DNA of 64,000 nucleotides from positions 1-64,000 of the forward strand of contig CALEUW010000018.1 in NCBI GenBank assembly GCA_937920725.1, read 5' to 3'. Shown here in pieces: positions 46,197-55,457 of this stretch; the stretch's first letter is position 1; each line of letters starts with the position of its first letter. Origin of the DNA: UMGS1601 sp900553335 (GTDB taxonomy: Bacteria > Bacillota > Clostridia > Oscillospirales > Ruminococcaceae). The position numbers and the translations under genes were made by a program. Under the pieces are notes generated by a model, which saw only the letters and a list, made by a program, of their open reading frames with translations, made no database searches and had not been told where the DNA came from.

Positions 46197-46679
46197 TTAT
46201 TTATGATATTTAGAACCGTTTATAATCGAAAACGCTCGGTAGATTTGCTCTAAAAGCATTACTCTCGCAAGCTGATGCGGAAATGTCATTTTTGACATCG
46301 AAAGCTTAAAGTCAGATTCCTTTTTCACTTCTTCGCAAAGTCCGAACGATGAACCGATTATAAAGTTTATGATAGATATCCCGTCAAGAGATATATCTTT
46401 TATTTTGTCGGACAGCTCTTTTGAAGAAATCTGACGCCCCTCTATACACATGGAAAATGTATAGCTTCTGGGGTTTATCAGAGACAAAATCTGTTTACCT
46501 TCTGATTGAAGTCCGTTTTCAATTTCTCTATCGGACGGCTTGTCCGATATTTTGTATTCGCCAAGTTCGATTATATTTATTTTGCAATACGCACCCAGCC
46601 GTTTTTGATATTCGGCGCAGGCATCTCTAAGATATTTTTCTTTAAGCTTTCCTACGACGATTAGGTTTACTTCAATCAT
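46197..46679 (-). CDS. rlmH: 23S rRNA (pseudouridine1915-N3)-methyltransferase RlmH
   Basis: RlmH is a SPOUT-class enzyme that methylates pseudouridine 1915 of 23S rRNA in the assembled ribosome. The 160-residue protein has the trefoil-knot blocks INFIIGSSFGLCEEV and the signature LLEQIYRAFSIINGSKYHK. The start overlaps the stop of walJ (ATGA type). Length is normal. Confidence 0.97.
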   Translation of the reverse strand: MIEVNLIVVGKLKEKYLRDACAEYQKRLGAYCKINIIELGEYKISDKPSDREIENGLQSEGKQILSLINPRSYTFSMCIEGRQISSKELSDKIKDISLDGISIINFIIGSSFGLCEEVKKESDFKLSMSKMTFPHQLARVMLLEQIYRAFSIINGSKYHK

Positions 46680-47461
46680 ATTTTTACCTCTTCTCCAGGA
46701 ACATAGGCAGGAGCAACAAAAAGTCTGTAGTCACTTTGAGGTGTATTACAAAGTGTTGCTTCAACCGTTTGCCTTGCAATATACGGTGTGTTGTTTTCCT
46801 GACTTAAATGTCCGAGAATGATCTGCTCAGTTCCGTTTTGAATGAGAATTTCCAGTTCATCAGCGCAATTTGTATTTGAAAGATGGCCGTGCTTTGACCG
46901 TATACGCTGTTTGAGAGGGTATGGGTATTTTCCGTTTGAAAGCATTTTTTCATCATAGTTTGCTTCAATAAGACAAACAGATGCACCCAAAAGGTTGTTA
47001 TGTACTTCTTCTGTAACCTCGCCGAGATCGGTACAGGTTGTCACTATTTTCCCCTCAGGATTTTTTATTCTGAAGCCAAAGCTTTCTCTTGAATCGTGGG
47101 GAGTTCTGAAAGGGTGTATTTCAAATTCATCAACATAAAATCTGTCCACAGATGAAAAAACGTTGATAACGCTGTTTGGAGAAACCAGATCGTTTTGGGC
47201 GATATATTCCGCTGTTTTTAATCCTGTGAATATTGGAGTGCGGTACTTCTTCGTAAAATTCAAAAGCCCTTTTATGTGATCTGAATGCTCGTGAGTTATT
47301 AAAATTCCCGAAATTGCTTCAGGAGAAATGTTAATGCTTTCAAGTGCTGTAACCAATTTTTTGCAGCTTACTCCTGCATCTATTAAAATTCCGCTCTTCG
47401 CTCCGCCTAAAAAAGTAGAATTACCGGAGCTTGAAGAATAAAGAGGACATAGTCTGGACAT
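46676..47461 (-). CDS. walJ: MBL-fold metallohydrolase WalJ/YycJ
   Basis: WalJ is a metallo-beta-lactamase-fold nuclease-like protein usually encoded near the WalRK regulators and linked to coordination of DNA replication with division. The 261-residue protein has LITHEHSDHIKGL (HxHxDH metal motif), RTPHDSRESFGFRI and the later metal ligands in LSNTNCADE and LGHLSQENN. walRK is not adjacent here, but rlmH, its common downstream neighbour, is. A terminator separates it from murA. Confidence 0.92.
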   Translation of the reverse strand: MSRLCPLYSSSSGNSTFLGGAKSGILIDAGVSCKKLVTALESINISPEAISGILITHEHSDHIKGLLNFTKKYRTPIFTGLKTAEYIAQNDLVSPNSVINVFSSVDRFYVDEFEIHPFRTPHDSRESFGFRIKNPEGKIVTTCTDLGEVTEEVHNNLLGASVCLIEANYDEKMLSNGKYPYPLKQRIRSKHGHLSNTNCADELEILIQNGTEQIILGHLSQENNTPYIARQTVEATLCNTPQSDYRLFVAPAYVPGEEVKI

Positions 47462-47474
47462 AATATCACCTGCT

Positions 47475-47515
47475 TAAAAAATAAAAGGCGGACAGCACAT
47501 TTAAGCCGCCGCCTT
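47475..47515 (-). terminator. Terminator between murA and walJ
   Basis: On the minus strand AAGGCGG (47515-47509) pairs with CCGCCTT (47491-47485), followed by TTATTTTTT. Confidence 0.85.
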
Positions 47516-47533
47516 GAAAATTCAAATTTAAGT

Positions 47534-48826
47534 TTATCCCGAAATCGCCTGAACATTTGAGTCGGGATAGTATCTTCTTACCATATCGCCGCCGAGAGCA
47601 CGTACCTTAGCGTCTATGCCCTCATAACCTCTTTCAATATGAAAAATATCATCAATAATTGTTTCGCCATCAGCAGCAAGTCCTGCAATAATCATAGCAG
47701 CTCCCGCTCTTAAATCGGTTGCCTTAACCGGTGCACCGGTTAGATGTCCAACACCTTGAATTATAGCAACCTTACCGTCAACTAAAATGTCAGCGCCCAT
47801 TCTTCTTAACTCTGCAACATATCTGAAACGATTATCAAAAATGTCGTCAGTAACAATGCTTGTCCCTTCAGCAAGTGTTAAAAGAGTAGAAAGCTGAGGC
47901 TGCATATCTGTTGGAAATCCCGGGTGCGGCATTGTTCTGACACTTGTTTTCATGAATTTTGTGTCAGGCTTAACGAAAACCCTGACACTTTCGTCAAACT
48001 CCTCAACGCAAGCGCCGATTTTTTGAAGCTTTGCTGTAATTGATTCCAAATGTTTTGGAATCACGTTTTTTATAAGCACATCGCCTCTTGTGGCTGCTGC
48101 CATAACCATATAAGTGCCGGCTTCAATCTGATCCGGAATAATAGCATATGTGATTCCCTTTAAATGATTAACGCCTCGAATCTTGATAACATCTGTTCCG
48201 GCACCTCTTATATCAGCTCCCATAGAGTTTAAGAAGTTTGCCAAGTCTACGATGTGCGGCTCTTTTGCAGCGTTTTCGATAACCGTAAGTCCTTTTGCCT
48301 TTACTCCTGCAAAAATGGCGTTTATGGTAGCTCCTACAGTAATGAAGTCAAAATACACATTGCCGCCGTAAAGCTCATCACACTTAACGTGTACAGTTCC
48401 GGCATGCATATCGTCCACAGCTCCTAAAGATCTGAAAGCCTTAAGGTGTTGATCAATAGGTCTGTCGCCTAAATCGCATCCTCCCGGCATCGGAACATAT
48501 GCTTCATGAAATCTTCCTAAAAGAGTTCCCAAAAAATAGCTGGAAGCACGCATGCTTCTTGCAAGCTCATACGGAACTACGGGATTTTTAATTCCTGTTG
48601 TATCAAAAGAAACTACATTCTTTCCTGTAATCTGAACCTTCGCACCCATCTCACGAAGGATTTTCAAGCATATTGAGATATCGCTTATCTCCGGTACGTT
48701 TTCTAAAACACAAGGCTCATCACAGAGAATAGTTGCTGCAACGATAGCAACAGCTGCATTCTTAGCTCCGCTTATGACAACCTCGCCGTTTAGGGGTTTG
48801 CCCCCTCTAATAACATACTTATCCAT
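47534..48826 (-). CDS. murA: UDP-N-acetylglucosamine 1-carboxyvinyltransferase MurA
   Basis: MurA transfers enolpyruvate from PEP to UDP-GlcNAc, the committed step of peptidoglycan synthesis and the target of fosfomycin. The 430-residue protein has GGKPLNGEVVISGAKNAA (substrate loop with Lys-Asn), MPGGCDLGDRPIDQH and FPTDMQPQLSTLLTLAEG. The active-site Cys in GGCDLG (about residue 117) is kept, so it should be fosfomycin-sensitive in principle. I chose ATG 48826, after AAGGGGC; the GTG directly before it is less likely. It has its own promoter. Confidence 0.96.
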   Translation of the reverse strand: MDKYVIRGGKPLNGEVVISGAKNAAVAIVAATILCDEPCVLENVPEISDISICLKILREMGAKVQITGKNVVSFDTTGIKNPVVPYELARSMRASSYFLGTLLGRFHEAYVPMPGGCDLGDRPIDQHLKAFRSLGAVDDMHAGTVHVKCDELYGGNVYFDFITVGATINAIFAGVKAKGLTVIENAAKEPHIVDLANFLNSMGADIRGAGTDVIKIRGVNHLKGITYAIIPDQIEAGTYMVMAAATRGDVLIKNVIPKHLESITAKLQKIGACVEEFDESVRVFVKPDTKFMKTSVRTMPHPGFPTDMQPQLSTLLTLAEGTSIVTDDIFDNRFRYVAELRRMGADILVDGKVAIIQGVGHLTGAPVKATDLRAGAAMIIAGLAADGETIIDDIFHIERGYEGIDAKVRALGGDMVRRYYPDSNVQAISG

Positions 48827-48908
48827 CACTAAGCCCCTTATAAGTCATTTTGTTGTCTGCTTTTTTCTTTATATATATTTTTACACTGATCAATCTTTAC
48901 AAATTAAT

Positions 48909-48937
48909 ATTATACCCTGTTTTTCATTTTAAATCAA
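48909..48937 (-). promoter_or_regulatory. Promoter of murA
   Basis: On the minus strand TTGATT (48937-48932) and TATAAT (48914-48909) have a 17-base spacer. Confidence 0.8.
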
Positions 48938-48939
48938 AC

Positions 48940-49238
48940 GTTTTGGAAATTTTCTACTATTTACATAGAAATCAGTTTAATTAAAAGTTATATTTCTACA
49001 TCTTAGCAGTACGTCCGAACAAAAAAACACGGATCTACAAGGCATTGCATATCTATATCTTGTGCAAATCGCACTTGTATACACTACATTCTATCATATA
49101 AGTTAGAAAAAATCAAGGCTTTTTACCAAATCTGCCGATTAAACTGTTAATTTTTACTTTTGAGTAAAAATGGACGGTATTTTGATCGACGTATTATACA
49201 GAACCTTAGACAAAACAGCAAACGGAGCTTTAATCTCC
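48940..49238. other. AT-rich gene-free spacer
   Basis: This lies between the divergent murA and NusG-II promoters. It holds no open frame of note, no strong inverted repeat and no recognisable RNA. I see nothing assignable here. Confidence 0.6.
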
Positions 49239-49267
49239 TTGACTAAAACTCAATAGAATGCTAATAT
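49239..49267 (+). promoter_or_regulatory. Promoter of the NusG-II/Gx gene pair
   Basis: TTGACT (49239-49244) and TAATAT (49262-49267) have a 17-base spacer. The leader to the likely start at 49455 is about 180 bases and includes a GGGAT-aatgatg-ATCCC hairpin at 49350-49375. Confidence 0.8.
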
Positions 49268-49454
49268 AGTTTTAACGAAAACTGAGTTTGCCTGTCTGAT
49301 AATTTGAGTTTGGTTTAACTTTCAAGTCGAACAGCTTAATATTTCAGGAGGGGATAATGATGATCCCTAATTGAAAGGCTTATGGACTGGTGCCGATTGT
49401 TAAAAGATGGGTATGTGTCCTCTCGTTGAAGAAATCTGTCGGGCGGTGATTGTA

Positions 49455-49811
49455 GTGATCAAAACGCATAAATTCTGGATTTTTTTGTTAGCCGTGATTT
49501 TAGCGGTTTGTATAGGCTTAGTGTTTTTGCTTCACCAAAAAAGCGGAGAAACTGTGTTTGTATATCACAAGGACGAGCTTGTGTATAAAATGGACCTTGA
49601 CAAGGATGAAATTAAAGAATTTGCATTTGACGAGGGAGTAAACGTAGTTGAAGTAAAGGATAAAGAGGTATATGTCAAAAGCGCTGACTGTAAAAATCAA
49701 ATCTGCGTAAACAGTGATCCGATAAGCTCTGCCGGATCAATTATAGTATGTGCACCTCATCGCTTTACGGTAAAAGTATGCAGAGAATCATCAGAGGACG
49801 CATATGTATAG
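49455..49811 (+). CDS. NusG domain II-containing secreted/membrane protein
   Basis: This is a short protein with an N-terminal membrane helix (FWIFLLAVILAVCIGLVFLL) and a small NusG_II-type beta domain (VFVYHKDELVYKMDLDKD, CKNQICVNSDPISSAGSIIVCAPHRF). The cysteine pair in DCKNQIC is typical of the group. These proteins are often next to a Gx-type membrane protein, as here, and near flavin/Rnf genes. Their function is unknown. I chose GTG 49455, preceded by GGTGAT. The open frame extends to ATG 49407, but no ribosome binding site supports it. Confidence 0.75.
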   Translation: MIKTHKFWIFLLAVILAVCIGLVFLLHQKSGETVFVYHKDELVYKMDLDKDEIKEFAFDEGVNVVEVKDKEVYVKSADCKNQICVNSDPISSAGSIIVCAPHRFTVKVCRESSEDAYV

Positions 49812-49821
49812 AGGATTTAAA

Positions 49822-50331
49822 ATGAATTACAAAAAATTTTGTCTTTCAGCTTTGTTTTTGGCGCTTTCCATTGCAATTTATACACTTGAAAGCTTTATAC
49901 CACCGATAGGTATACCCGGTGCAAAGCTCGGGCTCTCAAATATAGTTACGCTTATGGCTCTTTTATATCTCGGAGTCAAACTGAGCGCTTGCATATTATT
50001 TTTGAGAATTGCAGTTACAGCTCTTTTTTCAGGAACTGTCATAAGCTTTGTGTTTTCGCTGTTTGGCGGAGTTTTGGCATTTGTTATAATGAGCGTAATG
50101 GTCACGCTTCTCCCTAATAAGCTTATATGGGCATCGTCTGTTATGGGTGCAGTGTTCCACAACATAGGACAGCTGTTAGCGGCAGCAATCATAATTGATA
50201 ATATGAGTGTTATTTATTATCTGCCGATTTTGACTGTTACGGCAATTGCGACCGGTGCGTTTACGGGGCTTGCAGCACAGCTTACTGACAATCGCCTTGG
50301 AAAGATAATAAAATCAAGGTTTCGTCTGTGA
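49822..50331 (+). CDS. Gx transporter family membrane protein (heptaprenyl diphosphate synthase component I-like)
   Basis: The 169-residue protein has five or so membrane helices and the family pattern IPPIGIPGAKLGLSNIVTL near the N-terminus. It is annotated either as heptaprenyl diphosphate synthase component I or as a Gx-type S component of an uncharacterised transporter; the membrane topology favours a transporter. Start ATG 49822 follows AGAGGA; ATG 49804 overlaps the upstream gene and is an alternative. It pairs with the NusG-II gene, the common arrangement in Clostridia. Confidence 0.8.
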   Translation: MNYKKFCLSALFLALSIAIYTLESFIPPIGIPGAKLGLSNIVTLMALLYLGVKLSACILFLRIAVTALFSGTVISFVFSLFGGVLAFVIMSVMVTLLPNKLIWASSVMGAVFHNIGQLLAAAIIIDNMSVIYYLPILTVTAIATGAFTGLAAQLTDNRLGKIIKSRFRL

Positions 50332-50373
50332 TAAAACGGGCGGAGCTTTTTTGTTTACTCACAGGGTCAAAAC

Positions 50374-50402
50374 TTGATTTTTTTACACTGTTGTGTTAGA
50401 AT
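50374..50402 (+). promoter_or_regulatory. Promoter of the ruvC-ruvA unit
   Basis: TTGATT (50374-50379) and TAGAAT (50397-50402) have a 17-base spacer, 39 bases before ruvC. Confidence 0.7.
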
Positions 50403-50441
50403 AATATTGTATATTTTTTGCTGCGGTGAGAGGGTGATTTT

Positions 50442-50942
50442 TTGCGGATAATCGGAATAGATCCGGGCTATGCTATAGTCGGATTCGGAATTTTGGATTA
50501 TGACCGCAATGAGTTTTCCGTGGTCGATTTCGGAGCTATTACAACTCCTGCGGGATCACCGTTTGAGCTGCGGCTTAAATCAATATATGACGATATGTGC
50601 GAGATACTCGATACATATAAGCCTGACGAGATGGGAATTGAAAAGCTGTTTTTTAACACTAACCAAAAGACGGGAATTGATGTTGCACAGGCGAGAGGAG
50701 TTACTCTTCTTCCGGCGATCGAACGAGGAATAAAAATAAGCGAATATACACCTCTTCAGGTAAAGCAGTCGGTCGTAGGATACGGAAGAGCTGAAAAGAA
50801 GCAGGTGCAGGAGCTTACACGGTCGATTTTAAGGCTTTCAAAAGTTCCGAAACCTGACGACACGGCGGACGCTCTGGCTATTGCTATCACTCACGGGCAC
50901 GCATCTTTTAACACACTTAAAAATTTGGAGAAATATTTATGA
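50442..50942 (+). CDS. ruvC: Holliday junction resolvase RuvC
   Basis: RuvC cuts Holliday junctions after RuvAB branch migration. The 166-residue protein starts at TTG 50442 and has the catalytic acids in IGIDPGYAIVGFG (Asp), MGIEKLFFNTNQ (Glu) and the C-terminal DDTADALAIAITHGH (Asp). It ends in an ATGA overlap with ruvA. ruvB is separated, at 56315. Confidence 0.96.
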   Translation: MRIIGIDPGYAIVGFGILDYDRNEFSVVDFGAITTPAGSPFELRLKSIYDDMCEILDTYKPDEMGIEKLFFNTNQKTGIDVAQARGVTLLPAIERGIKISEYTPLQVKQSVVGYGRAEKKQVQELTRSILRLSKVPKPDDTADALAIAITHGHASFNTLKNLEKYL

Positions 50943-51538
50943 TATACAGTATAACAGGAAACGTTTTACATATAGGAAGTGATATGGCAGTAATCGAATG
51001 CAGCGGAATAGGATATTATATAAATACAACTGTTACTACGCTTTCGCAGATAAGCACTCAAGCCGGCAAAGTAACGTTATATACTCATCTTGCTGTAAGA
51101 GAGGACGACATTTCTCTTTATGGCTTTGCGACATATGATGAGCTTAATGCATTTAAGCTTCTTACCTCCGTTTCAGGAGTAGGACCAAAAGCGGGACTTG
51201 CGATACTTTCTGTGCTTACTCCTCAAAGCTTTGCTCTTGCAGTTGCAGCAGGAGATTCAAAGGCCTTTACAAAAGCTAAAGGAGTAGGACCTAAGGTTGC
51301 TCAGAGAATAACCCTAGAGCTTAAAGATAAGGTATCGCACGAAACGGAGCTTTTAGGTGACAATGCTGATGCCGACCTTTCAACAGACGGCTTTCCGAAT
51401 GCCGAACAGGCGGTACTCGCACTTACAACTCTCGGATATTCTCAGTCAGAGGCGGCAAGCGCTGTTGCAAAGCTTAACCGAAGCTTATCGGTTGAAGAGC
51501 TTATAAAGGGCGGACTTAAGGTTTTATCGGGAAACTAA
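50939..51538 (+). CDS. ruvA: Holliday junction DNA helicase subunit RuvA
   Basis: RuvA tetramers hold the Holliday junction open and load RuvB. The 199-residue protein has the OB domain (1-60), the double HhH region (LLTSVSGVGPKAGLAIL, KAKGVGPKVAQRITLELKDK) and the C-terminal RuvB-binding helices after an acidic linker. It is coupled to ruvC by overlap. An 80-base spacer separates it from glmM. Confidence 0.96.
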   Translation: MIYSITGNVLHIGSDMAVIECSGIGYYINTTVTTLSQISTQAGKVTLYTHLAVREDDISLYGFATYDELNAFKLLTSVSGVGPKAGLAILSVLTPQSFALAVAAGDSKAFTKAKGVGPKVAQRITLELKDKVSHETELLGDNADADLSTDGFPNAEQAVLALTTLGYSQSEAASAVAKLNRSLSVEELIKGGLKVLSGN

Positions 51539-51619
51539 TTCTCTAAGACAGACAAAACGCAGAATACTGTTTTAGGCAGTAAAATAAATAAATAAATAAC
51601 TGAAAGGGACAGACGCAAA

Positions 51620-52975
51620 ATGGGAAGATTATTTGGAACAGACGGAGCTAGGGGAGTGGCAATCACGGAGCTTACCTGTGAGCTTGCTATGAAAATCGGA
51701 AGAGCTGCGGCGGTTGTACTTACACGCCATTCAAAAAGAGATAAGGCAAGGATAATAATAGGCAAGGACACGAGAATTTCAAGTGATGTTTTAGAAGCGG
51801 CACTTGTATCGGGAATATGCTCGGTTGGAGCGGATGCACATATTTTAGGCGTTATTCCAACGCCGGCAGTTGCTGTTTTGGTAAACAAATATGAAGCTGA
51901 CGCAGGCGTTATGATTTCAGCTTCGCACAATTCTGTTGAATTTAACGGAATCAAGCTTTTTTCAAATGAAGGCTTCAAGCTTCCTGACAGTGTGGAATAT
52001 GAGATAGAAAAGCTAATTCTTGATACTCCGGAAGAAACCGAGCTTAAAGACGGAACTGAAATAGGAAGAATAGTTTATGAGAAAAATGCTGCTTGGGATT
52101 ATATTCGACACATTATGAAGTCGGTTGACTGCGACTTTAGAGGTATAAAGGTTGCGATCGACTGTGCGAACGGTGCATCGAGTGAATGTGCAGTTCATCT
52201 GTTTCAAGGACTTGGAGCTTCATGCTATTTTATAAACAACGATCCTGACGGAACGAATATCAACCGTGATTGTGGTTCAACTCATATGGACCATTTAAGA
52301 AAATTTGTTGTTGACAACAAATGCCATGTGGGACTTGCGTTTGACGGCGATGCTGACAGATGTTTGGCAGTAGACGAGAACGGAGATGTAGTTGACGGTG
52401 ATAAGCTTTTGGCTATTTTCTCAAAATATATGAAAGCCTGCGGTAATCTTAAATCCAACACCTGTGTAGTAACCGTTATGACGAATCTCGGATTTATGAA
52501 ATATGCAAAGGAAGAGAACATCGTTGTTTCAAGAACCGGAGTGGGGGACAGATATGTTCTTGAAGAAATGAAAAGAGGCGGATATAATCTCGGCGGAGAA
52601 CAGTCGGGACACATAATTTTGCTTGATTATGCGAATACCGGCGACGGAGAGATGACGGGTGTTAAGCTTTTGGAAATTATGGCAAAAACCAAGAAAAAAC
52701 TGTCAGAGCTTGCCTCAGTTATGGAAACATACCCGCAGGTGCTTGAGAATGTAACTATAAAAAGTGAGTATAAGGGCAACTGGCAGACTGACAAGGGTGT
52801 TGCCGAATTTATAGAAATGTACAAAGAAAAGCTTGGCGATGACGGAAGAATCTTGGTTAGAGAATCAGGAACAGAGCCATTGGTCAGAGTAATGCTTGAG
52901 GGAAAACATTTAGGCAAAATTACCGAGTATGCAAAAACCATTGCTGAGGCAATCGGTAAAAGCTTTGGAGAATAA
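51620..52975 (+). CDS. glmM: Phosphoglucosamine mutase GlmM
   Basis: GlmM converts glucosamine-6-phosphate to glucosamine-1-phosphate for UDP-GlcNAc synthesis. The 451-residue protein has RLFGTDGARGVA at the start, the phosphoserine loop GVMISASHNSVEFNGIKLF, the metal loop DGDADRC, the sugar loop GGEQSGHII and the phosphate loop VRESGTEPLVRVM. It is the pathway successor of GlmS (24402). GAAAGGGAC precedes the ATG. Confidence 0.97.
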   Translation: MGRLFGTDGARGVAITELTCELAMKIGRAAAVVLTRHSKRDKARIIIGKDTRISSDVLEAALVSGICSVGADAHILGVIPTPAVAVLVNKYEADAGVMISASHNSVEFNGIKLFSNEGFKLPDSVEYEIEKLILDTPEETELKDGTEIGRIVYEKNAAWDYIRHIMKSVDCDFRGIKVAIDCANGASSECAVHLFQGLGASCYFINNDPDGTNINRDCGSTHMDHLRKFVVDNKCHVGLAFDGDADRCLAVDENGDVVDGDKLLAIFSKYMKACGNLKSNTCVVTVMTNLGFMKYAKEENIVVSRTGVGDRYVLEEMKRGGYNLGGEQSGHIILLDYANTGDGEMTGVKLLEIMAKTKKKLSELASVMETYPQVLENVTIKSEYKGNWQTDKGVAEFIEMYKEKLGDDGRILVRESGTEPLVRVMLEGKHLGKITEYAKTIAEAIGKSFGE

Positions 52976-52978
52976 CAT

Positions 52979-53683
52979 ATGAAAATAACTGTTATAAACG
53001 GACAAAATCACAAAGGCAGCACATACAATCTGGGCAAAATGCTTGTGGAGAAATTTAAGGGAGCAGATGTAAAAGAATTTTTTCTTCCAAAAGATTTTTC
53101 GGACTTTTGTATAGGATGTGCAACGTGCTTTATGAAAGATGAAACAAAGTGTCCGCATTATAACAAATTAAAGCCGATAACAGACGCTATTGATGAAGCT
53201 GATTTGCTTATATTTACAAGTCCTGTGTATGTTTATCATGCGACAGGACAGATGAAAGCATTTCTCGATCATTACGGCTGGCGTTGGATGGTTCATCGCC
53301 CTGAAGAAAAAATGTTTAAAAAGCAGGCTGTTGTCATTGCAACGGCAGCAGGCGCCGGAATGAAGTCAACTATAAAAGACATTAAGCACAGTATGTTTTT
53401 TTGGGGAGTTGCTAAAACTCATAAGCTTGGTGTGGCAGTAAGGGCAATTTCATTTGATGAAATCCCAAAGAAGCGTTTGGAGAATATTGATAAGAAGCTT
53501 CAAAGGCTTGCACAAAAAATCAGGAAAAGACAGGGAAATGTAAAACCTAAGATTACAACGAGAGCAGTTTTTTCTGCTATGGCAATGATGAATAAAAAGG
53601 GCGGTTTAAACCCTGTTGACGCTGAATATTGGAAAAATAAAGGCTATACAAACGGAGTAAAACCTTGGAAGGAATGTAAATGA
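52979..53683 (+). CDS. Flavodoxin-like NAD(P)H-dependent oxidoreductase
   Basis: The 234-residue protein has the flavodoxin/FMN-reductase fold. The FMN phosphate loop is NGQNHKGSTYNLGKM; CIGCATCFMKDETKC has three cysteines that may carry redox or metal chemistry; and FTSPVYVYHATGQMKAFLDH completes the fold. Such multimeric flavin enzymes reduce iron, quinones or other acceptors; the substrate is unknown. It starts 3 bases after glmM and overlaps the next methyltransferase gene by 4 bases. Confidence 0.88.
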   Translation: MKITVINGQNHKGSTYNLGKMLVEKFKGADVKEFFLPKDFSDFCIGCATCFMKDETKCPHYNKLKPITDAIDEADLLIFTSPVYVYHATGQMKAFLDHYGWRWMVHRPEEKMFKKQAVVIATAAGAGMKSTIKDIKHSMFFWGVAKTHKLGVAVRAISFDEIPKKRLENIDKKLQRLAQKIRKRQGNVKPKITTRAVFSAMAMMNKKGGLNPVDAEYWKNKGYTNGVKPWKECK

Positions 53684-54555
53684 GAACAGCTAAAGACTGG
53701 AAAGATTACAAGATACTTGACGCTTCAGACGGCGAGAAGCTTGAAAATTGGGGCGGAATTACGCTTATAAGGCCTGATCCTCAGATTATTTGGAAGTCCA
53801 AAAAAACAGACTCGTTATGGGACGAGGCGGACGCTCATTATCACCGTTCAAGCAAAGGCGGCGGAGAATGGGAATTTAGAAAAAAGCTTAAAGAAAGCTG
53901 GATGATTTCATATAAAGAGATTAAGTTTTTAATTCGTCCAACAGGCTTTAAGCACACGGGGCTTTTCCCAGAGCAGGCAGTAAACTGGGATTTTTTAACA
54001 GAGAAAATTAAGTCTGCTGACCGAGAGATCAAGGTGTTAAATCTATTTGCTTATACAGGCGGCGCAACGCTTGCTTGTGCGGCGGCAGGAGCGAGAGTTA
54101 CTCATGTTGACGCATCTAAAGGAATGGTTCAATGGGCGAGAGAAAACGCAGCAGCGTCAAGCCTTTCCGATAAGCCTATCAGATGGCTGGTTGACGACTG
54201 CGAAAAGTTTGTAAGCCGTGAGATTCGTCGGGGAAACAAATACGATGTTATAATAATGGATCCGCCGAGCTACGGAAGAGGTCCGGGCGGCGAAGTTTGG
54301 AAGCTTGAGGACTGCGTATACGATCTCGTAAAGCTTTGTTCTAACGTATTAAGTGATGATCCTGTTTGTTTCCTTCTCAATAGCTATACAACCGGGCTTT
54401 CGCCGTCAGTAATGGCATATATTTTAAACGATGTTTTAAAAACAAAATTCGGCGGAGAGGTATCTGCCGATGAAATAGGACTTTTGGTAGAAAGCACAGG
54501 CTGTTCACTTCCGTGCGGTTCAACGGCTATTTGGCAAAGAAATAAACAGCAGTAA
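53680..54555 (+). CDS. Class I SAM-dependent rRNA methyltransferase (RlmI/RlmK-like)
   Basis: The 291-residue protein has the Rossmann methyltransferase core with LFAYTGGATLACAAAG (SAM loop), THVDASKGMVQWARENAA and the catalytic block IMDPPSYGRGPGGEVW. This pattern is shared with large-subunit rRNA cytosine/guanine methyltransferases such as RlmI and RlmK. There is no N-terminal PUA domain of RlmI type. The exact target base is not predictable. It overlaps the preceding flavoprotein gene. Confidence 0.87.
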   Translation: MRTAKDWKDYKILDASDGEKLENWGGITLIRPDPQIIWKSKKTDSLWDEADAHYHRSSKGGGEWEFRKKLKESWMISYKEIKFLIRPTGFKHTGLFPEQAVNWDFLTEKIKSADREIKVLNLFAYTGGATLACAAAGARVTHVDASKGMVQWARENAAASSLSDKPIRWLVDDCEKFVSREIRRGNKYDVIIMDPPSYGRGPGGEVWKLEDCVYDLVKLCSNVLSDDPVCFLLNSYTTGLSPSVMAYILNDVLKTKFGGEVSADEIGLLVESTGCSLPCGSTAIWQRNKQQ

Positions 54556-54583
54556 TATACCAATTATTTTTTAAGGATGAAAA

Positions 54584-55435
54584 ATGGAAAAATTTATAGA
54601 AGCTAAAAATATAACATTCTCGTATATAAATGAAATGGAAGATCCTCCGATAAAAACGACTGTGTTTGAAAATCTTTCTCTTGAAATAAAAAAGGGAGAA
54701 TTCATAGCAATACTCGGACATAACGGATCGGGCAAGTCAACGCTTGCAAAATGCTTTAACGCAATAAATATCCCCGAAGAGGGTGATGTTTTTGTAAACG
54801 GAATGAGTATTAAGGATCAAAGCAAGATTTTGGATATTCGTCAGTCTGTCGGAATGGTTTTTCAAAATCCCGATAATCAGATCGTCGCTACCGTTGTTGA
54901 GGAGGACGTTGCTTTTGCTTTAGAGAATATGGGAGTTCCGTCGGAGGAGATAAGAAGGCGTGTAGACGAATCTTTGAAAACTGTTGGAATGTATGAATAC
55001 AGAGAACACGCTCCTCATAAGCTGTCGGGAGGTCAGAAGCAGAGAGTTGCTATTGCGGGAATTCTGGCGATGCAGCCTGACTGTATACTTTTAGACGAGC
55101 CGACCGCAATGCTTGATCCAAAGGGAAGACGAGAGGTTTTAAAAACTGTAAAAGAGCTTAATAAGAACAAGGGCGTCACGATTGTTTTGATAACGCATTA
55201 TATGGACGAAGCTGCACAGGCGGACAGAGTTGTTGTTATGGATCGTGGGAAAATAGTTATGGACGATAAACCGAAAAAGATTTTTTCAAAAGTCAATGAA
55301 ATAAAATCGCTGGGACTGGACGTTCCCCAGGTTACAGAGCTTGTTTATGGTCTTAATCTGGATGGGTTTGACCTTGACCGTGAAATTATCACAGAGGGCG
55401 AATGTGTAGAAGCTTTATACGAAATTTTAAAATAG
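54584..55435 (+). CDS. ecfA1: ECF transporter energy-coupling ATPase EcfA1
   Basis: EcfA1 is one of the two ATPases that power ECF-type vitamin and metal importers shared by many S components. The 283-residue protein has Walker A GHNGSGKSTLAK, Q-loop FQNPDNQIVA, signature LSGGQKQRVAIAG, Walker B CILLDEPTAMLD and the H-loop LITHYMDE. It starts the ecfA1-ecfA2-(ruvB)-ecfT-truA group. No S component gene lies in the window, consistent with a group II ECF system. AAGGATG precedes the start. Confidence 0.96.
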   Translation: MEKFIEAKNITFSYINEMEDPPIKTTVFENLSLEIKKGEFIAILGHNGSGKSTLAKCFNAINIPEEGDVFVNGMSIKDQSKILDIRQSVGMVFQNPDNQIVATVVEEDVAFALENMGVPSEEIRRRVDESLKTVGMYEYREHAPHKLSGGQKQRVAIAGILAMQPDCILLDEPTAMLDPKGRREVLKTVKELNKNKGVTIVLITHYMDEAAQADRVVVMDRGKIVMDDKPKKIFSKVNEIKSLGLDVPQVTELVYGLNLDGFDLDREIITEGECVEALYEILK

Positions 55436-55457
55436 GGTAAACAAGGAAGAAATATTA

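Noticed and set aside
49350..49380. Fifth copy of the structured repeat before the NusG-II gene
   Set aside because: The hairpin GGGAT-aatgatg-ATCCC is followed by TAATTGAA, which recalls the family end, but the start motif and unpaired C are missing.
49407..49454. Longer start (ATG 49407) for the NusG-II protein
   Set aside because: No ribosome binding site precedes it, and the extra residues would push the membrane helix unusually far from the N-terminus.
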